The notes: generated from the letters alone by a model not told the origin. DNA of 64,000 nucleotides from Leptolyngbya sp. KIOST-1 (GCF_000763385.1 NZ_JQFA01000002.1:3038001-3102000); one strand, 5' to 3'. Shown: positions 1-9,849, numbered from the stretch's first letter. Numbers and translations: made by a program.

Positions 1-17
1 ATACTTCGCCAAGTTTG

Positions 18-611
18 ATGGATATCCCGCAGCCGCCCACGATTGTTGTCGCCACCGGGAACCCCGGCAAGCTGATCGAGATGCAGGTGTATCTCGACGC
101 TCTGGGCTGGCAGCTACAGCTCAAACCCGACCACCTGGAGGTTGAGGAAACCGGCACCACGTTTTTAGAGAATGCTCGCCTCAAGGCGGCAACCGTGGCC
201 AAAGCGCTCAACCAGTGGGCGATCGCCGACGACTCCGGCCTCGCCGTCACCGCCCTGGGCGGGGCACCCGGTATTTACTCGGCCCGCTACGCCGACAGCG
301 ATGCCGCCAGAATTGACCGCCTGCTCAAAGAACTGGAGGGACAGAGCGATCGCAGTGCCCAGTTCATCTGCGCCCTGGCGCTGGCCAATCCAGCCGGGGA
401 GGTCGTGCTTGAAACCAAGGGCATTTGCCACGGGGAAATTTTGCTGACCCCCCGCGGCAGCGGCGGCTTTGGCTACGACCCCATCTTCTACCTGCCCAGC
501 CTGGGCAAAAGCTTTGCTGAAATGCAGCCGAGCCAGAAGGAGGCCCTCAGCCACCGGGGAATCGCCTTTAGCCAATTGATGCCCCATTTAAAAGAACTAT
601 CGCCAGGGTGA
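18..611 (+). CDS. rdgB: RdgB/HAM1 XTP/dITP pyrophosphatase
   Basis: Hydrolyses non-canonical purine nucleoside triphosphates (XTP, dITP) to monophosphates and PPi in the cytosol, keeping deaminated purines out of DNA and RNA. The N-terminus has the substrate-loop signature IVVATGNPGKLIEM. The middle has ADDSGLAVTALGGAPGIYSA and the C-terminal part has GGFGYDPIFYLP and SHRGIAF, all diagnostic of the Ham1/RdgB family. The 197-aa length is normal. A TTG lies directly before the ATG; I chose the ATG at 18. The TGA stop is inside an inverted repeat (600-640) that may act as a terminator. Family assignment is firm. Confidence 0.95.
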   Translation: MDIPQPPTIVVATGNPGKLIEMQVYLDALGWQLQLKPDHLEVEETGTTFLENARLKAATVAKALNQWAIADDSGLAVTALGGAPGIYSARYADSDAARIDRLLKELEGQSDRSAQFICALALANPAGEVVLETKGICHGEILLTPRGSGGFGYDPIFYLPSLGKSFAEMQPSQKEALSHRGIAFSQLMPHLKELSPG

Positions 612-640
612 GCCAGCGCTGGCCCAGGTCACCCTGGCGA
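600..640. terminator. Inverted repeat overlapping the rdgB stop, possible bidirectional terminator
   Basis: Perfect 12-bp arms TCGCCAGGGTGA (600-611) and TCACCCTGGCGA (629-640). The loop itself contains the palindrome GCCAGCGCTGGC. It lies between converging genes (rdgB forward, psbY reverse). There is no T-run on the plus side; on the minus side the stem is followed by TAGTTCTTTT, so it suits transcripts coming from psbY better. Confidence 0.5.
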
Positions 641-704
641 TAGATCTACACTGATGGGTTCACCACTGCATCGCTGCGATCGCACAGCAGCTCAGCTCTG
701 ACAC

Positions 705-800
705 CTAGGGGCCAAGGGCCACAGCCCCTAGCCTGTCTTTTGAGTCGGGCGTGGCAAGGCTTGATATACCAAGCTTTTAGCCACAGTTGATGACACGCCC
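705..800 (-). terminator. Hairpins just after psbY
   Basis: Two inverted repeats follow the psbY stop on the minus strand. One has arms GGGCGTG (747-753) and CACGCCC (794-800) enclosing a smaller stem GCTTG/CAAGC. The other has arms CTAGGGGC (705-712) and GCCCCTAG (724-731). They probably shape or end the short psbY transcript. No long T-run is present, so terminator function is inference. Confidence 0.35.
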
Positions 801-922
801 TAGGCTTCTCGATTGTTGATGAAATCTTGGAGTTGCCCCAGGGCAGCCCGACCAATGTTAAACACCGCCCAGCTTGCGGCCACAGCAATTGGCAGTAAAA
901 CGACAATGACTCGCCAGTCCAT
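800..922 (-). CDS. psbY: Photosystem II protein PsbY
   Basis: A 40-aa single-helix thylakoid protein at the periphery of photosystem II near cytochrome b559. The protein begins [20 protein letters not shown] and ends NNREA. The MDWR start, the single hydrophobic span (about residues 4-22), the following N-I-G pattern and the polar tail match PsbY (Ycf32). A strong Shine-Dalgarno AGGAGGG lies 8 nt before the ATG at 922, with TAG at 800-802. An upstream in-frame start is not needed. The gene is divergent from psaA and shares its 830-bp upstream region. It is easily missed because of its size. Loss of PsbY is mild in known cyanobacteria. Confidence 0.88.
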   Translation of the reverse strand: MDWRVIVVLLPIAVAASWAVFNIGRAALGQLQDFINNREA

Positions 923-1752
923 CGGGCATGCCCTCCTAAATCAGCTTACTTAAACAGTTGTCACAATTTTCTCATAATGTACACCACATGGGGCGATCCC
1001 AAGCACAGAGATTTGCTGGTATTCCTTACTAAGCCAGAAACGCCAGGTTACCCGCAGCCTGGGTATAACCAGATAGACCCTCTCCACCCCTAAATACACC
1101 GCAAGCCTCAGTCTTGTGGAGATTCAGCCCTAGATCCAGGCCCAAAACCCAGCCCTACCGATAAACGATCAGGATCCACTGACCAACGCACCCTGGGCCG
1201 CCACGATCTCGAGCCCCGGCTCAGGACTTTCAGCAACCACTCCTACTTGCTTAATGCTTAAAAAGTTTTACAAACCCCAAAAACTTTGAAGGATAGGGCA
1301 CTGCCGCTCCCGATCTGTGCCTTCTCCACCCCACTTTTTCGCCCCAAATTTTCCTCATTCAAAGAAAATATAGCCGCCCAAAGCCCTCAATAGCGAGCCT
1401 AGAGAGGATCTATTTTAATTTTTCCAGAGTTATTAACTTGTGAAAATTTCGCTTACCAAGAACGACGGTGATTCTGTAGTTTGTTACTTAACCTGCCGTT
1501 TTCTCAGGGTATTGGGGCCGTCTGAGCTCAGGTTCAGGCTGGCCTATCCCCTGTTGAAGAGTGGCTGCTGTTGGCTGATCCCCAATTCAAAGCAGTTCCA
1601 TTGGTTCTCTAATGGAACTGTAAGTATTTGGGACAGCCTGAACTCCCTGATACAGCTTATTTAAGCTTTCTATCGACTCAGGTTATCTCTGCCTATACAT
1701 AGGAAGCGCCTTTATCCGCTCTGTATTTTCGAGTAGAAGAGAGGAGAGTCCC
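923..1752. promoter_or_regulatory. Shared psbY/psaA upstream region
   Basis: An 830-bp non-coding interval between psbY (reverse) and psaA (forward). Long psaAB leaders with several promoters are known in cyanobacteria. No convincing protein is encoded: a 74-codon GTG frame at 1440-1664 has atypical composition. A possible HLR1/RpaB element is listed separately at 1257-1274. A Shine-Dalgarno AGGAG is at 1742-1746, 6 nt before the psaA ATG. I could not assign -10/-35 boxes with confidence. Confidence 0.5.
1257..1274 (+). promoter_or_regulatory. Possible HLR1 (RpaB-binding) site upstream of psaA
   Basis: Two octamers, CTTAAAAA and TTTACAAA, are separated by 2 nt. The HLR1 consensus is a direct repeat of (G/T)TTACA(T/A)(T/A) with a 2-nt spacer. 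The second octamer matches fully and the first at 6 of 8 positions. RpaB control of psaAB through HLR1 is known in Synechocystis and Synechococcus; the site here is predicted from the motif only. Confidence 0.4.
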
Positions 1753-4047
1753 ATGACCATAAGTCCCCCTGAACCGGGACAAAAAGTCAGGGTCGTGGTT
1801 GATAAAGACCCGGTGCCAGTCTCATTTGAGCGATGGGGCAAGCCAGGTCATTTCGACCGCACGTTGGCCAAGGGGCCCAAAACCACCACCTGGATTTGGA
1901 ACCTGCACGCCGATGCCCACGACTTTGACAGTCACACCAGCGATTTAGAAGATATTTCCCGCAAAATCTTCAGCGCTCACTTCGGTCACTTAGCCGTCAT
2001 CTTTGTTTGGCTCAGTGGCATGTATTTCCACGGCGCTAAGTTTTCGAACTATGAAGCTTGGCTGACCAACCCCACCGGCATTAAGCCCAGCGCCCAGGTG
2101 GTTTGGCCGATCTTCGGTCAAGAGATCCTGAATGCCGACGTGGGCGGTGGCTTCAACGGTATTCAGATCACTTCTGGGTTGTTCCAGTGGTGGCGCGCCA
2201 ACGGCATTACCAACAGCTTCCAGCTTTACTGCACCGCCATTGGGGCGCTGGTGATGGCTGGCCTGATGCTGTTTGCAGGCTGGTTCCACTACCACAAGCG
2301 CGCTCCCAAGCTGGAGTGGTTCCAGAACGTGGAATCGATGATGAACCACCACCTGGCCGGGCTGCTCGGGCTGGGTTGCCTGGGCTACGCTGGGCAGCAA
2401 ATCCACGTGTCGCTGCCCATCAACGCCTGCATGGATGCGATCGATGCCGGTCGTCCCCTAACCATTGGCGGTCGAGTGATCGATTCGATAGGGGCCATAC
2501 CGTTGCCCCACGAGTGGATCCTCAATAAGGCCTTGATGGCTGAGATGTACCCCAGCTTTGCGGAGGGTTTGAAGCCATTCTTCACCCTGAACTGGAACGT
2601 GTACGCTGACTTCCTCACCTTCAAGGGCGGCTTGAACCCCGTGACCGGTGGCCTGTGGCTGTCGGATACAGCCCACCACCACCTGGCGCTAGCAGTGCTC
2701 TTCATTGTGGCGGGGCATTTCTACCGCACCAACTGGGGCATTGGCCATAGTTTCAAAGAGGTGCTGGAGGCTCACAAAGGTCCCTTCACTGGCGAAGGTC
2801 ACAAGGGTATGTACGAAATTTTCACGACCTCCTGGCATGCCCAGCTGGCGTGGAACCTGGCCTGGGTGGGATCCCTCTCCATCATCGTGGCGCATCACAT
2901 GTACGCCATGCCGCCCTACCCGTACCTGGCCACCGACTACCCCACTCAGCTGTCGCTGTTTACCCACCACATGTGGATTGGCGGCTTCTTGATTGTGGGA
3001 GCCGGTGCTCACGCCGCCATCTTCATGGTGCGTGATTACGAGCCCTCGGTACATGTCAACAACAACCTAGATCGCGTATTGCGCCACCGTGATGCGATCA
3101 TCTCGCACCTGAACTGGGTGTGTATTTTCCTCGGCTTCCACAGCTTTGGTCTGTACATCCACAACGACACCATGCGCGCCCTGGGCCGTCCCCAGGACAT
3201 GTTCTCGGATACCGCCATTCAGCTGCAGCCGATCTTTGCCCAGTGGGTGCAAGGGTTCCATGCGGCCGCTGCTGGCAATACCGCCCCCAACGCGCTGGCT
3301 AGCGTTAGCCCTGTGTTTGGGGGAACCGGAGTTGCAGTCGCAGGCAAAGTGGCGATGATGCCCATGGCCCTCGGCACCGCCGACTTCATGGTGCACCACA
3401 TCCATGCCTTCACCATCCACGTGACGGTGCTGATTCTGCTCAAGGGCGTGCTGTTCGCCCGCAGCTCCCGCCTGATTCCCGACAAAGGTGAACTGGGCTT
3501 CCGGTTCCCCTGCGACGGTCCCGGTCGGGGCGGCACCTGCCAGGTATCGGGTTGGGACCACGTGTTCCTCGGCCTGTTCTGGATGTACAACTCCCTATCG
3601 ATTGTGATTTTCCACTTCAGCTGGAAGATGCAGTCGGACATCTGGGGGACGGTGAGCCCCGACGGTACGGTGAGCCACATCACGGGCGGCAACTTTGCGG
3701 CCAGTGCCATCACCATCAACGGCTGGCTGCGGGACTTCCTGTGGGCTCAGGCCTCGCAGGTGATTGGCTCCTACGGCTCGGCGCTGTCGGCCTACGGCCT
3801 GATGTTCCTGGGCGCTCACTTTGTCTGGGCCTTCAGTCTGATGTTCCTGTTCAGCGGTCGTGGCTACTGGCAGGAGCTGATTGAGTCCATCGTCTGGGCG
3901 CACAGCAAGCTGAAGGTGGCTCCGGCCATCCAGCCTCGGGCGCTGAGCATCACTCAGGGTCGGGCTGTGGGTGTGGCCCACTACCTCCTCGGGGGGATTG
4001 CCACCACCTGGGCCTTCTTCCTGGCTCGAATCATTTCGGTGGGATGA
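1753..4047 (+). CDS. psaA: Photosystem I P700 apoprotein A1 (PsaA)
   Basis: Large PSI core subunit of the thylakoid membrane that binds P700, A0, A1, antenna chlorophylls and, with PsaB, the FX 4Fe-4S cluster. The start MTISPPE and the FX loop [12 protein letters not shown] (near residue 585-596) are intact, and the 11-helix pattern with repeated HHH and AHHM antenna ligands is visible. The protein has 764 residues, about ten more than the 751-755 I expect. The excess lies around residues 223-247 in the loop after helix C, where [17 protein letters not shown] replaces a shorter NKLLDAGV-type stretch. Start is fixed by AGGAG at 1742-1746. psaB follows after 124 bp and is probably cotranscribed. 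Confidence 0.98.
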   Translation: MTISPPEPGQKVRVVVDKDPVPVSFERWGKPGHFDRTLAKGPKTTTWIWNLHADAHDFDSHTSDLEDISRKIFSAHFGHLAVIFVWLSGMYFHGAKFSNYEAWLTNPTGIKPSAQVVWPIFGQEILNADVGGGFNGIQITSGLFQWWRANGITNSFQLYCTAIGALVMAGLMLFAGWFHYHKRAPKLEWFQNVESMMNHHLAGLLGLGCLGYAGQQIHVSLPINACMDAIDAGRPLTIGGRVIDSIGAIPLPHEWILNKALMAEMYPSFAEGLKPFFTLNWNVYADFLTFKGGLNPVTGGLWLSDTAHHHLALAVLFIVAGHFYRTNWGIGHSFKEVLEAHKGPFTGEGHKGMYEIFTTSWHAQLAWNLAWVGSLSIIVAHHMYAMPPYPYLATDYPTQLSLFTHHMWIGGFLIVGAGAHAAIFMVRDYEPSVHVNNNLDRVLRHRDAIISHLNWVCIFLGFHSFGLYIHNDTMRALGRPQDMFSDTAIQLQPIFAQWVQGFHAAAAGNTAPNALASVSPVFGGTGVAVAGKVAMMPMALGTADFMVHHIHAFTIHVTVLILLKGVLFARSSRLIPDKGELGFRFPCDGPGRGGTCQVSGWDHVFLGLFWMYNSLSIVIFHFSWKMQSDIWGTVSPDGTVSHITGGNFAASAITINGWLRDFLWAQASQVIGSYGSALSAYGLMFLGAHFVWAFSLMFLFSGRGYWQELIESIVWAHSKLKVAPAIQPRALSITQGRAVGVAHYLLGGIATTWAFFLARIISVG

Positions 4048-4171
4048 CCCGTTTGGTCATGGGATCCCAGTAGGGGCGCAGCATGCTGTGCTCCTACACC
4101 ACAACCCCAACCACCGAATATCGGCGAATTGTGTTTTCTGACCCATTCGTACAGCAAACCTGTTTTGATTC

Positions 4172-6400
4172 ATGGCAACTAAATTCCCTAAATTTAGCCA
4201 GGACCTGGCTGCCGATCCGACCACACGGCGGATCTGGTACGGGATTGCCACCGCCCACGACTTTGAAAGCCACGACGGCATGACGGAGGAGAATCTTTAC
4301 CAAAAGATCTTCGCCTCCCACTTTGGCCACCTGGCAATCATCTTTCTGTGGACTTCGGGCAACCTGTTCCATGTCGCCTGGCAAGGCAACTTTGAGCAGT
4401 GGGTGAAAGACCCGCTGGGCACGCGTCCCATCGCCCACGCGATTTGGGATCCGCAATTTGGCCAACCCGCCGTGGATGCCTTCACCCAGGCGGGGGCTAC
4501 CTATCCGGTTAATATTTCATTTTCTGGGGTGTACCAGTGGTGGTACACCATCGGCATGCGCACCAACGCCGACCTCTATGGCGGGGCGATGTTCCTGCTG
4601 ATTCTGGCGGCGGTGTTTCTGTTTGCCGGCTGGCTGCACCTGCAGCCCAAGTTCCGCCCCAGTCTGGCCTGGTTCAAGAACGCTGAGTCGCGCCTGAACC
4701 ACCACCTGGCCGGTCTGTTTGGAGTCAGCTCCCTGGCCTGGGCGGGACACCTGATTCACGTAGCGATTCCCGAGGCTCGGGGGCAGCACGTGGGCTGGGA
4801 CAACTTCCTGTCGGTGCGGCCTCACCCGGAAGGGCTGAAGCCGTTCTTCACTGGCCAGTGGGGAGTTTACGCCCAGAACCCTGACACCCCCAACCATATC
4901 TTCAACAGCAGCGACGGAGCCGGGACGGCGATTCTCACCTTCCTGGGTGGGTTCCATCCCCAGACCGACGCGCTGTGGCTGACGGATATTGCTCACCACC
5001 ACCTGGCGATCGCGGTGCTGTTCATCGTGGCGGGCCACATGTACCGGACTAACTTCGGTATTGGCCACGACATGAAGACCATCATGAACGCCCACCGCCC
5101 GCCCGAAGGCACTCCCTTTGGTGGCTGGATTGGCGAAGGTCACAAGGGTATTTACGACACCTACAACAACTCGCTGCACTTCCAGCTGGGTTGGCACCTG
5201 GCCTGTCTGGGGGTGGTGACATCGCTGGTGGCGCAGCACATGTACTCGCTGCCGTCCTACGCCTTTATCGCCAAGGACTACACCACCCAGGCGGCGCTCT
5301 ATACCCACCACCAGTACATCGCTGGCTTCATCATGGTGGGGGCCTTTGCCCACGGCGCCATCTTCCTGGTGCGCGACTACGATCCAAAGGCCAACCACAA
5401 CAACGTGCTTTACCGCATGCTGGAGCATAAGGAGGCGCTGATCTCGCACCTGAGCTGGGTCTCGCTATTCCTGGGCTTCCACACCCTGGGTCTGTACGTC
5501 CACAACGACGTGGTGGTCGCCTTTGGCACCCCCGAGAAGCAAATTCTGGTTGAGCCTGTGTTTGCCCAGTGGGTGCAGGCTGCCCACGGCAAGTTGCTCT
5601 ACGGTATGGATACTCTCCTATCCAACCCGGACAGCATTGCCACTACGGCCTGGCCTAACCACGGCAACGTATGGCTCGGCGGCTGGCTCGATGCCATTAA
5701 CAGCAGCACTAACTCGCTGTTTTTGAATATCGGCCCTGGTGACTTCCTGGTTCACCATGCGATCGCCCTGGGTCTGCACACCACCACCCTGATCCTGGTC
5801 AAGGGTGCCCTGGATGCCCGTGGCTCCAAGCTGATGCCCGACAAGAAGGACTTCGGCTATAGCTTCCCCTGCGACGGCCCTGGCCGTGGCGGCACCTGCG
5901 ACATCTCCGCGTGGGATTCCTTCTACCTGGCCATGTTCTGGATGCTCAACACCATTGGTTGGGTTACCTTCTACTGGCACTGGAAGCATCTGGCGCTGTG
6001 GTCGGGCAACGTGGCTCAGTTCAACGAAAACTCCACCTACCTGATGGGCTGGTTCCGCGATTACCTGTGGCTTAACTCGTCGCAGCTGATCAACGGCTAC
6101 AACCCCTACGGCATGAATAACCTCGCGGTTTGGGCCTGGATGTTCCTCTTTGGGCACCTGGTCTGGGCAACGGGCTTCATGTTCTTGATCTCCTGGCGGG
6201 GCTACTGGCAAGAGCTAATCGAAACTCTGGTCTGGGCCCACGAGCGCACTCCCCTGGCGAACCTGGTTCGCTGGAAGGACAAGCCCGTTGCCATGTCGAT
6301 CATTCAGGGTCGTGTGGTGGGTCTGGCTCACTTCACCGTGGGCTACATTCTCACCTACGCCGCGTTCCTCATAGCCTCGACCTCCAGTCGTTTTGGCTAA
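4172..6400 (+). CDS. psaB: Photosystem I P700 apoprotein A2 (PsaB)
   Basis: Second PSI core subunit, pairing with PsaA around P700 and supplying the other two cysteines of FX ([18 protein letters not shown]; first Cys near residue 567). The start [13 protein letters not shown] and C-terminus [17 protein letters not shown] are typical. Its 742 residues are within the family range. The stromal-side stretch after [18 protein letters not shown] includes [18 protein letters not shown], slightly longer than some homologues. There is no clear Shine-Dalgarno before the ATG at 4172, as is common for psaB. A palindromic repeat follows 20 bp after the stop. Confidence 0.98.
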   Translation: MATKFPKFSQDLAADPTTRRIWYGIATAHDFESHDGMTEENLYQKIFASHFGHLAIIFLWTSGNLFHVAWQGNFEQWVKDPLGTRPIAHAIWDPQFGQPAVDAFTQAGATYPVNISFSGVYQWWYTIGMRTNADLYGGAMFLLILAAVFLFAGWLHLQPKFRPSLAWFKNAESRLNHHLAGLFGVSSLAWAGHLIHVAIPEARGQHVGWDNFLSVRPHPEGLKPFFTGQWGVYAQNPDTPNHIFNSSDGAGTAILTFLGGFHPQTDALWLTDIAHHHLAIAVLFIVAGHMYRTNFGIGHDMKTIMNAHRPPEGTPFGGWIGEGHKGIYDTYNNSLHFQLGWHLACLGVVTSLVAQHMYSLPSYAFIAKDYTTQAALYTHHQYIAGFIMVGAFAHGAIFLVRDYDPKANHNNVLYRMLEHKEALISHLSWVSLFLGFHTLGLYVHNDVVVAFGTPEKQILVEPVFAQWVQAAHGKLLYGMDTLLSNPDSIATTAWPNHGNVWLGGWLDAINSSTNSLFLNIGPGDFLVHHAIALGLHTTTLILVKGALDARGSKLMPDKKDFGYSFPCDGPGRGGTCDISAWDSFYLAMFWMLNTIGWVTFYWHWKHLALWSGNVAQFNENSTYLMGWFRDYLWLNSSQLINGYNPYGMNNLAVWAWMFLFGHLVWATGFMFLISWRGYWQELIETLVWAHERTPLANLVRWKDKPVAMSIIQGRVVGLAHFTVGYILTYAAFLIASTSSRFG

Positions 6401-6781
6401 TCCGGGATTCCTAATCCCCGTAGGGTGGGCAGTGCCCACCCTACACCCCCGGATCACAATCCCCCTAGAGGGGCAGGGGTGGGTTTGATCAGACTGTCAG
6501 AATCCACCCCGCTCTCCGGGTTTTCTGCTTCAAAGAGACAGAGATTATTACCACGATTTATTAGTAAAGGCCATGGTTTTCGGGGGGGCAATGCCCACCC
6601 TACAGAAGAAAATTAAAAATATTTTGAGGTGGTGAAGGGCTCCCTACGATCGCGCTTTTGCCAGCTCCTAACCTTGAGACGGATGGAGACTCTCCGCTGC
6701 TCAAGAGTCCTGGTTCTTCGGGGTAGTTGAGCCAGGACTTTTACTGTCTAGTCGTGATTATAGCGATGGCTATAGCACAGG
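6401..6781. other. Intergenic region after psaB with two palindromic repeats
   Basis: 381 bp between converging psaB and a hypothetical gene. It holds a perfect palindromic repeat at 6420-6444 and a degraded partner ending CCCACCCTAC near 6602. No T-rich intrinsic terminator for psaB is obvious. The rest shows no recognisable gene. Confidence 0.5.
6420..6444. repeat. Cyanobacterial palindromic repeat
   Basis: Arms GTAGGGTGGGC (6420-6430) and GCCCACCCTAC (6434-6444) with a 3-nt loop AGT. A related, partly degraded half ending GCCCACCCTAC is at 6593-6603. This type of GTAGGGTGGGCA repeat is common between genes in many cyanobacteria. It may serve as a weak terminator after psaB. Confidence 0.75.
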
Positions 6782-7231
6782 CTAATCAGTTACAAGCCTT
6801 GCTTCGCTTACATGGCCCGCGGCATCGAGTTTGATCACCAGCCATTCGTAGTCGATACTGATAAATTTGCGCTCTGGTCCCAGCACATACACCATGTCGT
6901 AGTCAGCAAAGCCGGTCTGGGGTTCCGGTGGCCCCAACAGCTCGATCACCCCAGCCTGGGACCTTCCCAGCAGCAGGTATTTTGCCAGCAGGTTATCCAC
7001 CATGCAGAGGCGAACGTAGGCTGGCTCTGCGCTTAGCGTGGGGTCGTTCCAAAGGGTGGGGCTGAACTGGGTGTAGCCGCGGCAGTGTTGCCACTCATCC
7101 CAGTTGGTTTTGGCCAGCAGACCACCCACCACCAAAAACGGAAAGCCCGTCACCAGTAACCCTCCCACAATTAGGGCGATCACCAGGCGGCGACGATGTT
7201 TAGGTTTCGGACGGGAGCCCACAGGTAGCAT
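6782..7231 (-). CDS. Hypothetical membrane-anchored protein
   Basis: 149 aa. A basic N-terminus (KPKHRRR) is followed by one hydrophobic segment (about residues 16-38), then a soluble domain probably outside the cytoplasm. The C-terminal half, GRSQAGVIELLGPPEPQTGFADYDMVY and onward, resembles the BamE/SmpA-type fold in its helix-turn-GxP pattern and following strands. That similarity is weak and the function is unknown. It stands alone, converging on psaB. The ATG at 7231 is the only good start. Confidence 0.65.
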   Translation of the reverse strand: MLPVGSRPKPKHRRRLVIALIVGGLLVTGFPFLVVGGLLAKTNWDEWQHCRGYTQFSPTLWNDPTLSAEPAYVRLCMVDNLLAKYLLLGRSQAGVIELLGPPEPQTGFADYDMVYVLGPERKFISIDYEWLVIKLDAAGHVSEARLVTD

Positions 7232-7446
7232 GGCGAGGGAAGAAAAAGGTGGCGGATCTATGGAGACAGGCTACCCACTGAGAGCCGAAAATTGCAGGCT
7301 GGGCTCCAGAGTTATACGAAATACTGCTGGCCACCTCCAATTCCCCAGGGCAAAGGACCGTTCTCCCGACAGGGTGACCGGATGGGAATCGGGAGATGGA
7401 TTTCAAGTTCAGCATTTCATTTAAGGGGGAGGGAACGCTGGGACAG

Positions 7447-7746
7447 TCACCGTTGACGAACCGCCCAAAACTGCAAGAGGCTGAGAATGCTGTCCAGGCT
7501 CAGCACCGACAGTACACTCCCGACGCTGCCAACGCTCAAAATGCTGCCCACGCTGCCGATGCTCAAAATACTCCCGGCGCTGCCGATACTGAGGATGCTG
7601 CCGGTGCTGCCAATGCTGAGAATGCTGCCGGTGCTGCCCAAACTGAGCAGGCAAAAGTAGCTCCCCCGGCTGAGAATAGCGCGGTGGAGGGAAACAACGG
7701 GGCGACCGTTGCTGCCGGTCAGCGGGGTTTGCGGCTTTTCAAGCAT
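7447..7746 (-). CDS. Ser-triplet repeat protein (GSILSIGSx repeats)
   Basis: 99 aa from the ATG at 7746 (a TTG at 7773 would add nine residues). After LHRAILSRGSYFCLLSLGS, the protein holds about five 9-residue units of type GSILSIGST, so serine falls at nearly every third position over about 60 residues, ending in LSLLQFWAVRQR. The DNA has a matching 27-bp tandem pattern around 7500-7640. I recall similar GS-x-LS-x-GS proteins in cyanobacteria and actinobacteria without known function. The regular triplet pattern suggests a beta-solenoid or a membrane-associated array. The opposite-strand frame (7396-7752) is Ala/Asn-rich and looks like its shadow. Confidence 0.6.
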   Translation of the reverse strand: MLEKPQTPLTGSNGRPVVSLHRAILSRGSYFCLLSLGSTGSILSIGSTGSILSIGSAGSILSIGSVGSILSVGSVGSVLSVLSLDSILSLLQFWAVRQR

Positions 7747-7811
7747 GGTTGAAGTTTGTCCTCGGCGCACCAAAGGCCCGTCAATCTAGCTTAAGTCCAA
7801 ATTTCTCCTGA

Positions 7812-7847
7812 CGCGCTAGGGCCCCGGCGCGATAGGGCCCTAGCGCG
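7812..7847 (-). terminator. Strong GC hairpin between two minus-strand genes
   Basis: Perfect 13-bp arms CGCGCTAGGGCCC (7812-7824) and GGGCCCTAGCGCG (7835-7847) with a 10-nt loop. It lies after the DUF2809 gene and before the Ser-triplet gene on the minus strand. There is no T-run, so it may be a terminator-like stem or simply a repeat. Confidence 0.4.
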
Positions 7848-7912
7848 GTAGGGCTAGCGTAGCGGCGATCGCCTGCGGTTTCTCCAGCCCAGCCCCGAAC
7901 AGAGGTCCAGCC

Positions 7913-8293
7913 CTACACTTTTTGAGCACCCGCACGTCGATGTTCCACCAGCAGGACTAGAGCAGCACCGATCGCGTAGGCCAAAATATCTTTTCCATCA
8001 AAGGTGGTGCCAAGGACTGTAGCCAACAGCCGATTGTCTCGCACCCCCAGGCGATCGACCAGTTTGAGGTACTGCAACCCTTCAATCAAACAGGCCAATG
8101 CAAAAACGAGTAAGACGGTCGAGCGGGGACGCACTGGCCAAAAGGCTTTGATCAGACAGTAAATCAACGGAATAACCAGTACATCGCCAACCAGGGGACG
8201 AATGATGCGATCGTCTAGAAATATGGCGATCGCGGTCTCGACCCAAAAGAGCAAAAGGGCTAGAAAGAAATACCTGGCATTGAACCTGATCAT
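7913..8293 (-). CDS. DUF2809 family membrane protein
   Basis: 126 aa from the ATG at 8293 (MIRFNARYFFLALLLFW). Four hydrophobic segments are visible, with the family pattern DDRIIRPLVGDVLVIPLIYCLIKAFW, IEGLQYLKLVDRLGV and TTFDGKDILAYAIGAA. This matches DUF2809, small inner-membrane proteins of unknown role found widely in bacteria. Upstream in-frame ATGs at 8302 and 8335 exist, but the conserved region begins at MIRF. No operon partner is evident. Confidence 0.85.
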   Translation of the reverse strand: MIRFNARYFFLALLLFWVETAIAIFLDDRIIRPLVGDVLVIPLIYCLIKAFWPVRPRSTVLLVFALACLIEGLQYLKLVDRLGVRDNRLLATVLGTTFDGKDILAYAIGAALVLLVEHRRAGAQKV

Positions 8294-8540
8294 GCAATCC
8301 ATACGGTTGGGTGCTGAGCAGCAGCCTAGCAGCAACCGCTGACCATTTCACGCTTTTACGCCAGGTTGAGTCGGGGGCCCTGACCTTGTTCGGTCAGGTC
8401 TTTCAGGCTTGTCATGGCAACGGCGGACTGGGTGCAGCCACGGTTGCCGTTGCTGACCGGCCCGAGGGCGGACTGTAGCGGCGGAAATACGTCCGCATTA
8501 GTGGGGCAATCCACGCCTGGTAGAGGATTTCACGGCTCGA

Positions 8541-9704
8541 ATGGCTTGTCAGAGTGAGAGTAGCTGCTGCATTCCAACTACCAATTTGGCTAATTTGACT
8601 GATTCTGCGATCGCCACCGCCCCCACGCTTCCTACCACCCAGCCCGCTCCGGTCGCCACCGCCTATCGCCACCAACGGTGGATGCCAGAGCAGGTGCTGT
8701 TTACCCCTGCGGCCCTGGACGAACCCTGGGGCCAGCGAATTCTTCAGCGGGTACAGGCGCTAGACTTACCCATCGAGTACCTGAAGCACAACCGCCTTGC
8801 CGGGCTGCGCGGCGAAACCGAGCGCGAAACCTACGCCATCTCCAAACGCACCCTGGCGGTGGTTACAGCTCCGGCCAGCCAGCTCAAGCTCACCCCCATT
8901 CCGCCTTCGGCAGACTGGCAGTTTCACCTGGCCCAGGGGTGTCCGGCCCACTGCCAGTACTGCTACCTGGCCGGGAGCTTGCAGGGGCCGCCGGTCATTC
9001 GCGTCTATGCCAACCTGCCCCAAATTCTCGACAACCTGGCCCAGTACGAGCGGCCCAATCAGCCCACCACCTACGAAGTGAGCTGCTACACCGACCCTCT
9101 CGGCATTGAGCACCTCACCGGCAGCCTGGCGGAGTGCATTCGCTACTTTGGCACCCGCCAGCAGGGGTACCTGCGCTGGGTGTCGAAGTTCGACAATGTG
9201 GATGATTTGCTAAATCTGCCCCACCACGGCCACACCCGCTGCCGCTTTAGCATCAACGCTGCCTCGGTGTCGCGCTTTTTGGAGGGCGGCACTGCGTCGG
9301 TAGCCCAGCGGCTAGAGGCGATTCGCAAGCTGGCTCTGCCGGTTGAGCAGGGCGGCGGCGGCTACCCTGTGGGCTTTGTGGTGGCTCCCATCATGCCGTT
9401 GGAAAACTGGCGTGACGAGTATACCCAACTGCTGGACGAGGCCGCCGCTGCCCTCGACTTTGACTGCGACCTCACCTTTGAACTGATTTCTCATCGGTTT
9501 ACCCCCGGCTCCAAGGAGGTGCTGCAACAGTGGTACCCCAACAGCAAGCTGGATCTCGATGAGGCCAACCGCACCACCAAACGCAACAAGTTTGGCGGCA
9601 TCAAGTACGTCTACGACAAGGACACGATGCAAGCGCTGCGGCGCTTTTTTGAGCAGGCGATCGCCCAGCGCTTTCCCCAGGCCAAAATCCTCTACTGGAC
9701 CTGA
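8541..9704 (+). CDS. Spore photoproduct lyase family radical SAM protein
   Basis: 387 aa. The radical-SAM 4Fe-4S motif CPAHCQYC is at Cys134, Cys138 and Cys141, in the GCPAHCQYCYL context typical of SplB. The sequence SCYTDPLGIEHL (Cys182) aligns with the region holding the hydrogen-donor cysteine of Bacillus SPL (CTSDIVGIDH there), so the repair chemistry may be retained. The first 45 residues are low-complexity and may be an extension or a misplaced start (next Met at residue 48). uvsE follows after 145 bp on the same strand, suggesting a UV-photoproduct repair module. Substrate in a non-sporulating organism is unknown. Confidence 0.88.
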   Translation: MACQSESSCCIPTTNLANLTDSAIATAPTLPTTQPAPVATAYRHQRWMPEQVLFTPAALDEPWGQRILQRVQALDLPIEYLKHNRLAGLRGETERETYAISKRTLAVVTAPASQLKLTPIPPSADWQFHLAQGCPAHCQYCYLAGSLQGPPVIRVYANLPQILDNLAQYERPNQPTTYEVSCYTDPLGIEHLTGSLAECIRYFGTRQQGYLRWVSKFDNVDDLLNLPHHGHTRCRFSINAASVSRFLEGGTASVAQRLEAIRKLALPVEQGGGGYPVGFVVAPIMPLENWRDEYTQLLDEAAAALDFDCDLTFELISHRFTPGSKEVLQQWYPNSKLDLDEANRTTKRNKFGGIKYVYDKDTMQALRRFFEQAIAQRFPQAKILYWT

Positions 9705-9724
9705 TTACCCACCGAACCTCTATA

Positions 9725-9745
9725 GGGGCAAACGCTGTTTGCCCC
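9725..9745. repeat. Short palindromic repeat (GGGGCAAAC type)
   Basis: Arms GGGGCAAAC (9725-9733) and GTTTGCCCC (9737-9745) around GCT, between the radical SAM gene and uvsE. The same family recurs at 11122-11149. Two short ATTTTGAATTTAG repeats follow at about 9766-9796. Confidence 0.7.
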
Positions 9746-9849
9746 AGGCAATTTTGACCCCAGCCATTTTGAATTTAGGCAATTTTGAATTTAGAGACCC
9801 CCATTAACCGTCGTTACCCACCGAGAGCGCAGGCCCTGCGCCCCTACCC

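Noticed and set aside
646-906. 86-codon minus frame overlapping psbY
   Set aside because: It runs in another frame over the psbY gene and has no recognisable features; psbY has the ribosome site.
1440-1664. 74-codon GTG-started frame upstream of psaA
   Set aside because: Composition and lack of motifs suggest a chance frame in a long psaA leader.
7396-7752. 118-codon plus frame rich in Ala and Asn
   Set aside because: It is antisense to the Ser-triplet repeat gene; the repeats give a low-complexity shadow.
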